From the NCBI RefSeq assembly GCF_004210215.2, contig NZ_CP067394.1, positions 310,001 through 374,000 of the forward strand: a DNA stretch of 64,000 nt. Direction: 5' to 3'. Below the pieces are notes generated by a model. The model was not told the origin of the DNA, made no database searches, and worked only from the letters and a program-made list of their open reading frames with translations. Source of the stretch: Cryobacterium sp. SO1 (GTDB lineage Bacteria; Actinomycetota; Actinomycetes; Actinomycetales; Microbacteriaceae). The position numbers and the translations under genes are program-made. Below, piece by piece: positions 48,407 to 57,191 of this stretch. Positions within the stretch are counted from its first letter, which is position 1. Each line of letters opens with the position of its first letter.

Positions 48407-48465
48407 GCGAACTGTGACTTAAGCACCGAAAACCCCGGGTTTGTGGGGCTTAACTCACGGTTCGC
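48407..48465. repeat. Dispersed palindrome family C, copy 2
   Basis: GCGAACTGTGA pairs with TCACGGTTCGC; inner CTTAAGC...GGGGCTTAA stem and CGAAAACCCCGGGTTT core shared with the copy at 5134-5194. Lies between the convergent glucosidase remnant and the dehydrogenase gene. Confidence 0.7.
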
Positions 48466-48472
48466 AAGGGGG

Positions 48473-49333
48473 TCAGCGGGGGTCTTGCCAGGAGTGCTCG
48501 GGGGAGTATCCGAGGAGGCGGCGGGCCTTGTCGATGCCGAGCAACGTCTCGGTTCCGGTGACCTCGCGGGTGAGCTGCACGTCGGGGAAGACCTCGGCGG
48601 CGAGGTCGGCGCTGGGGCGGCGCATCACGGTGTCGGCGGCGGCGATGATGAAGCGCTCGAAGCCCGGCGGGGCGCTCTGCAATGCCTTGAGCACCGCCTG
48701 GGCGCCGTCGCGGCCATCGATGTAGCCCCAGAGGTTCCACTTGCGCAACGTCGCATCCGCCTGGAAGCTCTCGAACCTGTCGTAGTCCTCCGGGTCCATC
48801 ACGTTGGAGAATCGCAACGCCGTGATCGACAGCGTCGGGTCCCAGCGCACCAGCTCGATCGCCATCTGCTCCTCGAGGTGCTTCACCAGCGAGTAGGTGC
48901 TCTCGGGCCGCGCCGGGTACTCCTCATCGACCGGGATGTAGGGCGGGTCGGTGTCGAACGGCAAGCCGAGCACGGTCTCGCTGGATGCGTAAACGACGCG
49001 CTTGATCCCGTTGCGGCGGGCGGCCTGGAACACGTTGTAGCTGGAGAGCATGTTGTTGTGGAAGGTGGCGACGTCGGGCACCAGGCCCGGGGCGGGGATC
49101 GCGCCCAGGTGCACCACGGCGTCGAAGCCGTCAACCTGATCGTTGACCCCGGCGAAGGCATCCGCAACCTGGCCGTAATCGGTGAGGTCGATGCGCACAA
49201 AACCCGATTCCCGGCTACCGGCCAGGTCGAAGTTGATCACCTGATGGCCCTCGGCACGGAGCCGGCCGAGCACGGTCTTGCCGAGCTTGCCGCTGCCGCC
49301 GGTGAGGGCGATTCTCATGCTGGGGAATTCCAT
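48473..49333 (-). CDS. NAD-dependent epimerase/dehydratase family protein
   Basis: 286 residues, extended short-chain dehydrogenase fold: NAD loop RIALTGGSGKLGKTVLGRL, VVHLGAIPAPG, and the catalytic triad with SSE then YSLVKHL (YxxxK). Closest in type to uronate/sugar-acid dehydrogenases and hypothetical NAD(P)-dependent oxidoreductases acting on sugars; substrate not assignable. ATG 49333 follows GAGAAGGA; an internal ATG five codons on is possible. Divergent from a ROK regulator with a palindrome in between, so probably sugar-induced. Confidence 0.8.
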   Translation of the reverse strand: MEFPSMRIALTGGSGKLGKTVLGRLRAEGHQVINFDLAGSRESGFVRIDLTDYGQVADAFAGVNDQVDGFDAVVHLGAIPAPGLVPDVATFHNNMLSSYNVFQAARRNGIKRVVYASSETVLGLPFDTDPPYIPVDEEYPARPESTYSLVKHLEEQMAIELVRWDPTLSITALRFSNVMDPEDYDRFESFQADATLRKWNLWGYIDGRDGAQAVLKALQSAPPGFERFIIAAADTVMRRPSADLAAEVFPDVQLTREVTGTETLLGIDKARRLLGYSPEHSWQDPR

Positions 49334-49383
49334 GGATATCCTTCTCTGGGCGTGCCTGCGCCCGGCTTCGACTCGATTTGTAG

Positions 49384-49402
49384 CGTGATGCAACGTATCA
49401 CG
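49384..49402. promoter_or_regulatory. Operator CGTGAT-N7-ATCACG
   Basis: Perfect 6-bp inverted repeat in the divergent region between the dehydrogenase and the ROK gene, 51 bases before the dehydrogenase start. Likely bound by the ROK regulator. TATTCT at about 49424-49429 is a possible -10 box for the ROK gene. Confidence 0.5.
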
Positions 49403-49484
49403 GACGGGTGGGACGGTTGCCGGGTATTCTGGGGTCCAGAGTGACTCGCGCTCAGCGAACGGGCGTCAGCCAGACGGAGGAACC

Positions 49485-50672
49485 GTGCAGGGCAGCAGCC
49501 ATGACGATGTGCGCCGACACAACCTGTCGGTCGTGTTGCGACTCGTGCACCGCAGCGGTGCGGCGTCGCGTTCCCAACTCACCAGGGTCACCGGGCTGAA
49601 CCGGTCCACCATCGCCGCCCTCGTCGCCGAACTGGTCGACCGCGGGCTGGTCCTTGAGCGTGAACCGAGCTCCACCAACCAGGTCGGCCGGCCCAGCCCG
49701 ATCGTCAGCGTCAGCGAGCAGGTCGTGGCGCTCGCCGTGAACCCGGAGATCGACGCCGTCACGATCGGCATCGTCGGCCTCGACGGCCAGGTGCACCGCC
49801 GGGTGCGCTACCCCACCGACCAGTCCCCGAGCGTGCTCGAGGCCGTGAACATCGCCGCCGCCGTCATCGACGGCATGCGCGGCGAGCTCGAGGCCAAGTT
49901 CAAGGTGGTGGGTATCGGCGTTGCCGTGCCCGGGCTGGTGCGCGCCGACGACGGCCTCGTGCGGCACGCGCCGCACCTGGGCTGGATCGACGCACCCCTC
50001 GCCGAGATGCTTGAAGCCGCCACCGGCTACCCGGTGCTCGCCGCCAACGATGCCAGCCTCGGCGCCATGGCCGAGCGGTTCTTCGGCGCCGGCAAGGGCA
50101 TCACCGACCTCATCTACCTCAACGGCGGTGCGAGCGGCATCGGCGGCGGCATGATCGTGGGCGGAGCCGCGGCGGGTGGCATCGCCGGCTACGCGGGCGA
50201 ATTCGGCCACATCCGGGTCAGCGACAGCGAACGGGTCGACTCCGCCGGCATCCGTGGCACCCTCGAAGCCGAGGTCACCCGGCGCGAGCTCCTCGAGGTG
50301 CTCGGCCTGGCCGGGGCGGATGCCGACGAACTCGAGCAGGCGCTGCTGGCGTCGACCTCCCCGGCGGTGCGCGCCGAGGTCGACCGGCAGATCGACCACC
50401 TCGCGGTGGCGCTGGCCGGGGCGATCAACATCCTCAACCCGCAGCTGGTGGTGCTCGGCGGTTTTCTCGCCGCGCTGCTGGCGGTGGATGCCGACCGGCT
50501 GCGCTCCGCCGTCGCCTCACACTCGTTGGGCGCCGCGTTCGGCACCGTGCGGCTGAGCGCCGCCGAGCTCGGCTCTAACCTGCTGATGATCGGTGCGGCC
50601 GAGCTGGCCTTCGAGGGGCTGCTCGACGACCCGGCCGGGCTGCCGACCGGGGCGGGCACCGTCACCAGCTGA
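49485..50672 (+). CDS. ROK-family transcriptional regulator
   Basis: 395 residues: N-terminal winged helix (LVHRSGAASRSQLTRVTGLN) then a sugar-kinase-like domain (GVAVPGLVRADDGLV, GYPVLAANDASLGAMAE). The zinc motif of many ROK proteins (CGCxGCxE) is absent, and the region GHIRVSDSERVDSAGIRGTLEAE (in part) lies in its place, so this is a zinc-less variant. GGAGGA precedes the GTG. Probably senses a sugar and controls the divergent dehydrogenase and itself. Confidence 0.88.
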   Translation: MQGSSHDDVRRHNLSVVLRLVHRSGAASRSQLTRVTGLNRSTIAALVAELVDRGLVLEREPSSTNQVGRPSPIVSVSEQVVALAVNPEIDAVTIGIVGLDGQVHRRVRYPTDQSPSVLEAVNIAAAVIDGMRGELEAKFKVVGIGVAVPGLVRADDGLVRHAPHLGWIDAPLAEMLEAATGYPVLAANDASLGAMAERFFGAGKGITDLIYLNGGASGIGGGMIVGGAAAGGIAGYAGEFGHIRVSDSERVDSAGIRGTLEAEVTRRELLEVLGLAGADADELEQALLASTSPAVRAEVDRQIDHLAVALAGAINILNPQLVVLGGFLAALLAVDADRLRSAVASHSLGAAFGTVRLSAAELGSNLLMIGAAELAFEGLLDDPAGLPTGAGTVTS

Positions 50673-50904
50673 GCGGGCAGAGCATCCAGAATCGGTTCAG
50701 TTCGGCTCCGTAGCATCCCGGCGTCCAGCACCGCCAGGCAGGTCCCCGGGTGGTCGCTCAAATGAAACATGCAGAAAACGCCGGATCCGCGCAATCTTTG
50801 CCGGGATGCCCCGGCCGGGGAATAGAACCGACCAGCGCACGCTTTTTGCAACAGGGCGATCGCCCACATCCCCTGAGCACGACTTCGACCGAGGACACTT
50901 TTAC

Positions 50905-52182
50905 GTGACTACTGCCGTCATCCCCGTCATCACCGAGGCCCAACTGCACTCGACCGCCCGGCACCCCGGTGACGCACTGTCCCGTGGGCAGCGTGTGGTC
51001 TACATCATCATCCTCGGCGCGCTGACGGCTCTCGGCCCGTTCACCATCGACCTGTATCTGCCGGCGTTCCCCACCCTCGAGAGCGAACTCGGTGTCTCGG
51101 CCGCCGCCATCCAGCTCACCCTCACCGGCACCATGATCGGGTTCGGCTTCGGTCAGCTGATCGTGGGCCCGTGGAGTGACAAGGTCGGCCGCCGGCTGCC
51201 GCTGCTGCTCGCCACAGGCTTCCACGTGCTCGCCTGCGTCGGCGCCGCCCTGTCCTCCGACATCGTCACCCTCGGGATCTTCCGGGTGCTGCAGGGCTTC
51301 GGCGCAGCGGCCGGCGCCGTCGTGGCGATGGCCATGGTGCGGGACCTCTTCGGCGGCAAGCCGCTGGTGAAGATGCTCTCCCGCCTGGCCCTGGTCAGCG
51401 GCCTGGCGCCGGTGCTCGCCCCGGTCATCGGCTCCCAACTCCTGCTCGTAATGCCGTGGCGCGGCATCTTCTGGGTCCTCGCCGGCTACGGCGTCGTCGT
51501 GATGGTGGCCGTCGCGATCTGGATCGTCGAGACCCTGCCGCAGAGCCGCCGCACCGTGCCCGGCCACTCGAGCCTCGGCCAGCGCTACCGCGCCGTGCTC
51601 AGCGACCGCACCTACGTGGGTGTGCTCATCATCGGCGCGATGACCTTCACCGGTCTGTTCTCGTACCTCTCCTCCTCACCGTTCCTTTTCCAGCAGGTCT
51701 ACGACTTCAGCGCCCAGGGTTACGGCCTGCTCTTCGCCGTCAACTCCCTCGGCATCGTCGTGGGCGTCCAGACCAGCTCCCGCCTGATGCACCGGTACAA
51801 CGTGGGGCCGCAGAACATCCTGATCGGTGCCACCACGATGCTCGTGCTCACCTCCGCGGCGATCTTCTCCCTCGACCTGTTGGGTGCCGGCCTCTGGGGC
51901 ACCCTGATCCCGCTGTGGTTCTTCATCGCTTCCTGCGGGTTCACCTTCCCCACCGTGCAGGTCATCGCATTGAACGCTCACGGCAGCGAGGCCGGCACCG
52001 CCGCGTCCCTGCTCGGCGCGGCCAACTTCGGCATCGCCGGGCTGATCTCCCCGATCGTGGGCCTGCTCGGCGTCGGAACCGCGGTGCCGATGGCCTCGGT
52101 CATGGGCGTCGCCGCCATCATTTCGCTTCTCAGCCTCTGGTTCATCGTGCAGCCGCGATCTGTCGCGGCGCTCTCGCACTGA
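50905..52182 (+). CDS. Bcr/CflA-family drug efflux MFS transporter
   Basis: 425 residues, twelve membrane helices. The MFS loop 2-3 motif GPWSDKVGRRLPLL is clear, as is the Bcr/CflA start LGALTALGPFTIDLYLPAFP. GTG 50905 after GAGGAC gives an N-terminus of about 30 residues before the first helix; the frame upstream lacks coding character. Proton-driven export of drugs or small molecules; substrate unknown. The 232-base gap upstream shows no recognisable gene. Confidence 0.88.
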   Translation: MTTAVIPVITEAQLHSTARHPGDALSRGQRVVYIIILGALTALGPFTIDLYLPAFPTLESELGVSAAAIQLTLTGTMIGFGFGQLIVGPWSDKVGRRLPLLLATGFHVLACVGAALSSDIVTLGIFRVLQGFGAAAGAVVAMAMVRDLFGGKPLVKMLSRLALVSGLAPVLAPVIGSQLLLVMPWRGIFWVLAGYGVVVMVAVAIWIVETLPQSRRTVPGHSSLGQRYRAVLSDRTYVGVLIIGAMTFTGLFSYLSSSPFLFQQVYDFSAQGYGLLFAVNSLGIVVGVQTSSRLMHRYNVGPQNILIGATTMLVLTSAAIFSLDLLGAGLWGTLIPLWFFIASCGFTFPTVQVIALNAHGSEAGTAASLLGAANFGIAGLISPIVGLLGVGTAVPMASVMGVAAIISLLSLWFIVQPRSVAALSH

Positions 52183-52261
52183 TCGGTCGCGACACCCTCG
52201 TCACCGCCCGACTCCCTCGCCCCACCGGCCCGTCACGGGGCAAGTCCTGGGCCGGTCGATC

Positions 52262-52267
52262 TAGCAT
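52262..52267 (+). promoter_or_regulatory. -10 box TAGCAT of a leaderless PAP2 gene
   Basis: TANNNT hexamer exactly 12 bases before ATG 52274; this favours the ATG over the GTG immediately before it. Confidence 0.55.
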
Positions 52268-52273
52268 GGGGTG

Positions 52274-53029
52274 ATGGACCCCTCCCGCAACCCCGAGACT
52301 GAGCCCACTCCACTCGAGACCAGCCTCGCCGACGTGGCGGCGGATGCGCCGGCCCGGCGAATCGCCCGGCGCTGGCCGCTGATCAGCGGCGCTGTCGCCA
52401 TTCTCCTCGCGTTCCTGCTCGGCGCCCTGATCCTCACCCGCGGCAACGGCCGCCCGATCGAGGCGGACGCCGAGTGGATGGCGGAGATCCTCGAGCACCG
52501 CTCCCCGGTCTGGGAGGTCCCGGCGCTGGTGATGAACTTCCTCGGCGCCGGCATCGTCGGCGTGTTCGTGATCCCGGTTGCGATCGTCGTGCTCCTCCTG
52601 GTGTCGCGCCGGCCGTGGGCGGCGCTCTACTTTGTTATCGCCACCGTCGTCAGCGCCGGTCTGGTGCAGGTGTTGAAGACCCTGTTCGGCCGGGCCCGCC
52701 CTGAGGACATGCTGATCACCTCCGACTTCGGTTCGTTTCCTTCCGGTCACGTCGCCAATGCCGCCACGATGGCGGTGGCGCTCGGCATCATCTTCCCGTG
52801 GCTCTGGGTATGGATCGCCGGCGCCGCGTACACGGTGGCGATGATGGTGAGTCGCACCTACCTCGGCGCGCACTGGCTCACCGACACCATCGGGGGCCTG
52901 CTGCTGGGTGCGGGCGTGGTCGTCGTGCTGTGGGCACCGTTCGCGGCCAAACTCGACGGCGAGAACACCATAGCCAGACGACGGGCGGCGGCGCGTACGG
53001 CAGGGGTGGCCGGCCGGGGCGACCGGTGA
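52274..53029 (+). CDS. PAP2-family membrane phosphatase
   Basis: 251 residues with about six membrane helices and the three-part phosphatase signature: KTLFGRARPE (KxxxxxxRP), FPSGHVANAA (PSGH) and SRTYLGAHWLTD (SRxxxxxHxxxD). Candidate lipid or undecaprenyl pyrophosphate phosphatase facing the outside of the membrane. Monocistronic. Confidence 0.9.
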   Translation: MDPSRNPETEPTPLETSLADVAADAPARRIARRWPLISGAVAILLAFLLGALILTRGNGRPIEADAEWMAEILEHRSPVWEVPALVMNFLGAGIVGVFVIPVAIVVLLLVSRRPWAALYFVIATVVSAGLVQVLKTLFGRARPEDMLITSDFGSFPSGHVANAATMAVALGIIFPWLWVWIAGAAYTVAMMVSRTYLGAHWLTDTIGGLLLGAGVVVVLWAPFAAKLDGENTIARRRAAARTAGVAGRGDR

Positions 53030-53157
53030 CCGATGCCGCACGAACGCACCGGAGGACGACGCGGCCCTGACCGATCCGCCCGGTCCCTGGCCGAACGGGG
53101 CGCGGGGCCGAGCGAACGGATGTCGGCCGCAGACTGACATTTACGACGGGTGCGCGC

Positions 53158-53163
53158 TAGCGT
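53158..53163 (+). promoter_or_regulatory. -10 box TAGCGT of a leaderless dehydrogenase gene
   Basis: TANNNT hexamer 12 bases before ATG 53170. Confidence 0.55.
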
Positions 53164-53169
53164 CGGATC

Positions 53170-54444
53170 ATGAGAATTCTCCTCGTTGGTGCCGGTGGCG
53201 TCGGTGACGCCTTTGCGAAGATCATTGCCCGTCGGTCCTTCTACGAGCACGTGGTGGTGAGTGATTACGACCTGGGCCGGGCGGAGCGCACGATCGCATC
53301 GATCGAGGCCCGGCACGGCGCCGAGACCGCTGAGCGGTTCACGGCGGCGCAGATCGACGCATCCGACCCGGAGGTCGTGGCCCGGGTGGCGCGCGAGCAC
53401 GGGGTCAGCCACGTGATGAACGCCGTGGAGCCCAAGTTCGTGCAGAGCATCTTCGCGGGCGCGCTCGCCGCGGACGCCGACTACCTCGACATGGCGATGA
53501 GCCTGAGCGAGCCGCATCCGACCGACCCGCACACCGAGACCGGCATCAAGCTCGGCGACGACCAGTTCGAGCAGGCCGCCGACTGGGAGACCAGCGGTCG
53601 TCTGGCGCTGGTGGGCATGGGTGTGGAGCCGGGGCTCAGCGACGTGTTCGCCCGCTACGCCTCCGACCACCTGTTCAGCGAGATCGACGAGCTCGGTACC
53701 AGGGACGGCGCCAACCTGGTCGTGCGGGATGAGGCCGGCAACGAGATCTTCGCGCCGTCGTTCAGCATCTGGACCACGATCGAGGAGTGCCTGAACCCGC
53801 CGGTGATCTTCGAGAAGGACCGCGGCTGGTTCACCACGGCGCCGTTCAGCGAGCCCGAGGTGTTCGAGTTTCCCGAGGGCATCGGCCCGGTGGAGTGCGT
53901 GAACGTGGAGCACGAAGAGGTGCTGCTGATGCCGCGCTGGCTGGATGCGAAGCGGGTCACCTTCAAGTACGGGCTCGGCGAGGAGTTCATCGGTGTGCTG
54001 AAGACCCTGCACCTGCTCGGCCTGGACAGCGTGAACCCGGTGCGGGTGCGCACCGCGGACGGCCCCGCGATGGTCGCCCCGCGCGACGTGGTGGCCGCGA
54101 GCCTGCCCGACCCGGCCACCATCGGCCCGCGCATGACCGGTAAAACCTGCGCCGGCGTGTGGGTGACCGGCACGGGCACGGATGGTGCGCCGCGCGAGGT
54201 GTACCTCTATCACGTGAGCGATAACGAGTGGACGATGGCGGAGTACGACGCCCAGTGCGTGGTCTGGCAGACCGCCCTGAACCCCGCGATCGCCCTGGAG
54301 CTGCTGGCGACCGGGGTGTGGGCCGGTACCGGGGTGCTCGGCCCCGAGGCCTTCGACGCGAAGCCCTACCTCGACCTGATGAGCGCCCCCGAGCCGGCCG
54401 GTTACGGCCAGCCCTGGGGGCTGGACGAACGCACCCCCGCCTAG
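53170..54444 (+). CDS. Saccharopine dehydrogenase-like protein
   Basis: 424 residues. N-terminal Rossmann domain RILLVGAGGVGDAFAKI with acidic NAD-binding VVSDYDLGRAERT, then a C-terminal saccharopine-dehydrogenase-type domain (GMGVEPGLSDVFARYA, FSIWTTIEECLNPP). Members include lysine-forming and carboxynorspermidine-type enzymes, but no lysine or polyamine genes adjoin, so the substrate is open. A monocistronic leaderless gene. Confidence 0.85.
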   Translation: MRILLVGAGGVGDAFAKIIARRSFYEHVVVSDYDLGRAERTIASIEARHGAETAERFTAAQIDASDPEVVARVAREHGVSHVMNAVEPKFVQSIFAGALAADADYLDMAMSLSEPHPTDPHTETGIKLGDDQFEQAADWETSGRLALVGMGVEPGLSDVFARYASDHLFSEIDELGTRDGANLVVRDEAGNEIFAPSFSIWTTIEECLNPPVIFEKDRGWFTTAPFSEPEVFEFPEGIGPVECVNVEHEEVLLMPRWLDAKRVTFKYGLGEEFIGVLKTLHLLGLDSVNPVRVRTADGPAMVAPRDVVAASLPDPATIGPRMTGKTCAGVWVTGTGTDGAPREVYLYHVSDNEWTMAEYDAQCVVWQTALNPAIALELLATGVWAGTGVLGPEAFDAKPYLDLMSAPEPAGYGQPWGLDERTPA

Positions 54445-54479
54445 CCGCTCCGCTGGTCCAGTCTGTGAGACATCGCGCC

Positions 54480-54604
54480 GTGCGTGTGTGTCGCGACCCT
54501 CTCGCTGGTCGAGCTTGTCGACGCCGTGCTGAGCCTGTCGGAGTAGACCCCGCGACGTGCGTATGTGTCGCGACCCTCGTTGGTCGAGCTTGTCGACCCC
54601 GTGG
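54480..54604. repeat. Direct repeat pair (GTGTGTCGCGACCCTC / TGGTCGAGCTTGTCGA)
   Basis: Two copies about 77 bases apart (54480-54528 and 54557-54604) of a unit reading GTGCGTnTGTGTCGCGACCCTC followed by TGGTCGAGCTTGTCGAC. The second half is a TCGAGCTTGTCGA dyad. The units fill the gap before the HNH gene stop. Confidence 0.6.
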
Positions 54605-54611
54605 CGCGGGC

Positions 54612-56264
54612 TCAGTGCTGGTCGTGCTGTTCGAGGGCGGCGGCGCTCTTACTGCGCAGCCGGATCAATTTCTGCTCTGGGTCGACGGATGCCGGTGGTC
54701 TGAGCCAGTAGACGCCGTGGTTTTCGAAGATCTGCCAGCCCTGATTGTGCAGCAGCAGGTGGTGCGGAGGGCAGAGCAGGATGCCCAGATGGATGTCAGT
54801 GTTTCCCTGATCACGCGCCCAGTGATCGAGGTGATGCGCTTCGGTTCGGGAGGGTGGTTTGTCGCAGTCGCCCCACCTGCAGCCACCGTCGCGGGCGGCC
54901 AGGGCGGTGCGTTGGCCTTGGCTGAAGAGGCGTTCTTCGCGGCCGAGGTTCAGGGGTTGCCCGTCGGTGTCGAAGGCCAGCTCGATGGTGCCGCTGGTGC
55001 AGATGAGCCGGTCGATGGACTCTTGGGAGATCGGGGCCGGGTTGCCTTCGATGAAGCCGTGGCCGGCGCCGTCGGGGATGGCGACGAGGGCGCCGGTTGG
55101 GTCGGGTGGGTGTGTCGGTGGCGAACCCGGGGCCGGATTCGGCCTGTGATCGGGTGCCGGTGCCGGTGATTGCGCAACGGGCTGGTTCGCCGGTGCCTGC
55201 GTGGGTGCGGTGGTGAGGATTCGGACGGCGGGGGTGCGGCCGCCGAGCATCCGGTTCGGGTTGACGGTGCTGCCGGCCTTGAGCAGCTCGAGGAACCCGT
55301 CGGCGGTGAGCTGGTCGGTTGTGCGCGGGTCGTCCTGTACGGCTTTGGCCCAGGCGGCCCTGTCCGGGTCGACGAAGCGGACGCCGCCGCGGCGGGGGCC
55401 GGTGAGGCTGTCGTAGACGTCGAGGATGTATTGGCCTTGCTCCGGCGGGAAGAGGGCGTGGATGTGAACCTGGCCGGTGTCGATTTTCCACACCCGGAGG
55501 TAGCGGTCGTCCCAGGCCTTCTGTTCCCGCACCGCGATTCCGGCCTCGTCAAGGCTGTCGCGCATCCGCCGGGAGCGGGTGAGGAGTCGGTCCACGGTCA
55601 TCGTCTTCGCCTCCGCGAGGAGGGTCTGGACGGCGTCGGCGAGCTTGTCGGTGGTGACGACGGTGTCGATGTCGCCGAGGCCGGTGCGGATTGCGTGCGC
55701 GGCGGCGACGGAGAGGGTGCCGGTGGCGACGGCGCGGGAGATGGGCGCGTACCAGGGCAGCACGGAAGGCTCTGGAGTGTCAGGAGGGGAGTCCGGTTCC
55801 GAACCGGACGGATCGCTCTCTTCGTCGAACAGATCGAAAGGCGTGCCTACCCCTTCCCTGTCGACGGCGGTCTGGGCGGCCTCGGTGTCGGCGAGCATGG
55901 TGCCGACGTCGATGAGTTTGCGGGCGTCTTGCCGGGTGGACCCGGTCAGGTTCTGCAGCAGGTCCGTCGGGGACAAGAACCCTTGCTGGGCTGCCAGGCC
56001 CTGTTGGCCGAGCTCCGGACGGGACCGGTGCGCGAGGGACTTCGCCATCCATACCGACCTGGTCTCCACCAGCCCGCGGAGTGTCGCCAGGTCCTGTTGG
56101 CCGGCGAGCAACTCCTGGTCCGTCAGAGCGTCGTAGTCCGCACTGCACGAGCCCAGGTGTTCCACAGCTTGGACCGCAGCGACCAGCGAGCCAGCGGCCA
56201 CCAGCGACCCGGACGCCGGCTCGGGCCGGGTGCGGGGGGTGAAGATGTCTGCGATGGTGGACAT
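54612..56264 (-). CDS. DUF222/HNH endonuclease (13E12 repeat family)
   Basis: 550 residues: an N-terminal DUF222 region (LRGLVETRSVWMAKSLAHRS) and a C-terminal HNH nuclease domain with CRWGDCDKPPSRTEAHHLDH, NTDIHLGILLCPPHH. These proteins are frequent in multiple copies in actinobacteria and have no assigned role; nicking or mobile-element ancestry is suspected. A Pro-rich insert separates the domains. TATTCT (56276-56271) at leaderless spacing supports ATG 56264. Confidence 0.88.
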   Translation of the reverse strand: MSTIADIFTPRTRPEPASGSLVAAGSLVAAVQAVEHLGSCSADYDALTDQELLAGQQDLATLRGLVETRSVWMAKSLAHRSRPELGQQGLAAQQGFLSPTDLLQNLTGSTRQDARKLIDVGTMLADTEAAQTAVDREGVGTPFDLFDEESDPSGSEPDSPPDTPEPSVLPWYAPISRAVATGTLSVAAAHAIRTGLGDIDTVVTTDKLADAVQTLLAEAKTMTVDRLLTRSRRMRDSLDEAGIAVREQKAWDDRYLRVWKIDTGQVHIHALFPPEQGQYILDVYDSLTGPRRGGVRFVDPDRAAWAKAVQDDPRTTDQLTADGFLELLKAGSTVNPNRMLGGRTPAVRILTTAPTQAPANQPVAQSPAPAPDHRPNPAPGSPPTHPPDPTGALVAIPDGAGHGFIEGNPAPISQESIDRLICTSGTIELAFDTDGQPLNLGREERLFSQGQRTALAARDGGCRWGDCDKPPSRTEAHHLDHWARDQGNTDIHLGILLCPPHHLLLHNQGWQIFENHGVYWLRPPASVDPEQKLIRLRSKSAAALEQHDQH

Positions 56265-56336
56265 GTAGTGAGAATAGCTCACTATCAAACGTTTGTCTGC
56301 TCAAAAATGAGGCTGTGGAGAAGTTTTTCCCGCAGG

Positions 56337-56770
56337 TCAACGGCGGTGGTGGGCGGCCGAAGCCAGCACCCTCCGGCCGAGCAGGTCGCATGCGGTGACA
56401 GTGCGCTTGGCCAGGCGGTGAATGGGAATACGGCCGCCGCCGGCCAGTGACGCGTCGTAGGGGATGACCGAGGCGATGCCACGACCGTAGGTGAGGTGCA
56501 GCGCCTCCGTGAGCCGTTTGGTGCGGAACCGGCCGCGGGTTCCCATCGTCACGACGGTCACCCGGGCCAGGCGCGCCTGGCCGTAACGTTCCCGTACGGC
56601 ACTAAGCAGCTCGTGTGCGGCCACGAAGCCGAGCGGGGTGTTGGCAGTCGCGATCACCGCGATGATCGACGGCGACTCCAGCAGGTCCAGGCCTTCACCG
56701 AGGGCGTGGGGGCCGAGGTCGTGCAGCATCAGGCCGGCGTCGATGGTCGCGGCGTCATCGCCGCGGGAAG
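56337..56770 (-). pseudogene. C-terminal remnant of a MinD/ParA-like ATPase
   Basis: From GDDAATIDAGLMLHDLG onward to LLGRRVLASAAHHRR the frame matches the C-terminal half of MinD-like proteins of actinobacterial secretion or partition loci (IIAVIATANTPLGFVAAHEL, VIPYDASLAGGGRIPIHRL). The P-loop half is gone, and upstream the protein-like signal moves to another frame (SLADHSSGSVGARLP), indicating a frameshift. An in-frame ATG at 56729 exists but gives no complete domain. Confidence 0.6.
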
Positions 56771-56864
56771 CCGGGCGCCCACCGAGCCCGACGAGTGGTC
56801 GGCGAGGGAGGGCACGCTCGGCGACAGCCGCGACAGCTGGTTTAAGCCGGGCTGCACGTCACCG

Positions 56865-56994
56865 CGACTTGCGCCAAAGCACCCCTTCCGGGCCGCTCAA
56901 GGGGCTATTTGGCGTATGTCGGCGCAGTCGCTCACACCGACATCCGGCAATTTTCCCCTTCGCGGGCGATGAAGAGGCGTTTTGCGGCAAGTCG
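56865..56994. repeat. 130-bp nested imperfect palindrome
   Basis: Outer arms CGACTTGCGCCAAAGC and its counterpart near GCGTTTTGCGGCAAGTCG; inner arms GGGGCTATTTGGCGTATG...TCGG and CCGACATCCGGCAATT...CCCC. Two nested stems of about 22 bp each with several mismatches. Lies between the MinD remnant and a small leaderless ORF. No second copy in the window. Confidence 0.6.
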
Positions 56995-57038
56995 GATGTG
57001 GCTTCAACCGCGCACAGCCCGCTCCCGAACGGCCTGGG

Positions 57039-57044
57039 TAGGGT
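57039..57044 (+). promoter_or_regulatory. -10 box TAGGGT of a leaderless 46-residue ORF
   Basis: TANNNT hexamer 12 bases before ATG 57051; supports reality of the short ORF. Confidence 0.5.
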
Positions 57045-57050
57045 TGGCGC

Positions 57051-57191
57051 ATGGATGACGACGACGACGACAGCCGCCCGGTCGGTTTCCTGGGCAAGAT
57101 TCGCGGCCTCAAGGGGCTCACCTGGGTGCTGATCCTGTCGCTGGTCGCCATCACGGTCGGCGCCACGACGCTGCTCTTCCTCTTTCAATAG
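57051..57191 (+). CDS. 46-residue membrane peptide with acidic head
   Basis: Begins M-D6-SRPVGFLGKIRG and continues as one hydrophobic helix (LTWVLILSLVAITVGATTLL) ending FLFQ. A run of six Asp (GAT/GAC) before a single helix is distinctive. Its promoter has the leaderless geometry seen at longer genes. Small proteins of this sort may act on a membrane partner; no family is recognised and the partner is unknown. Confidence 0.6.
   Translation: MDDDDDDSRPVGFLGKIRGLKGLTWVLILSLVAITVGATTLLFLFQ

Noticed and set aside
50673..50904. Coding extension of the MFS transporter upstream to 50593
   Set aside because: The in-frame sequence overlaps the ROK gene and lacks transporter character; GTG 50905 with GAGGAC fits.
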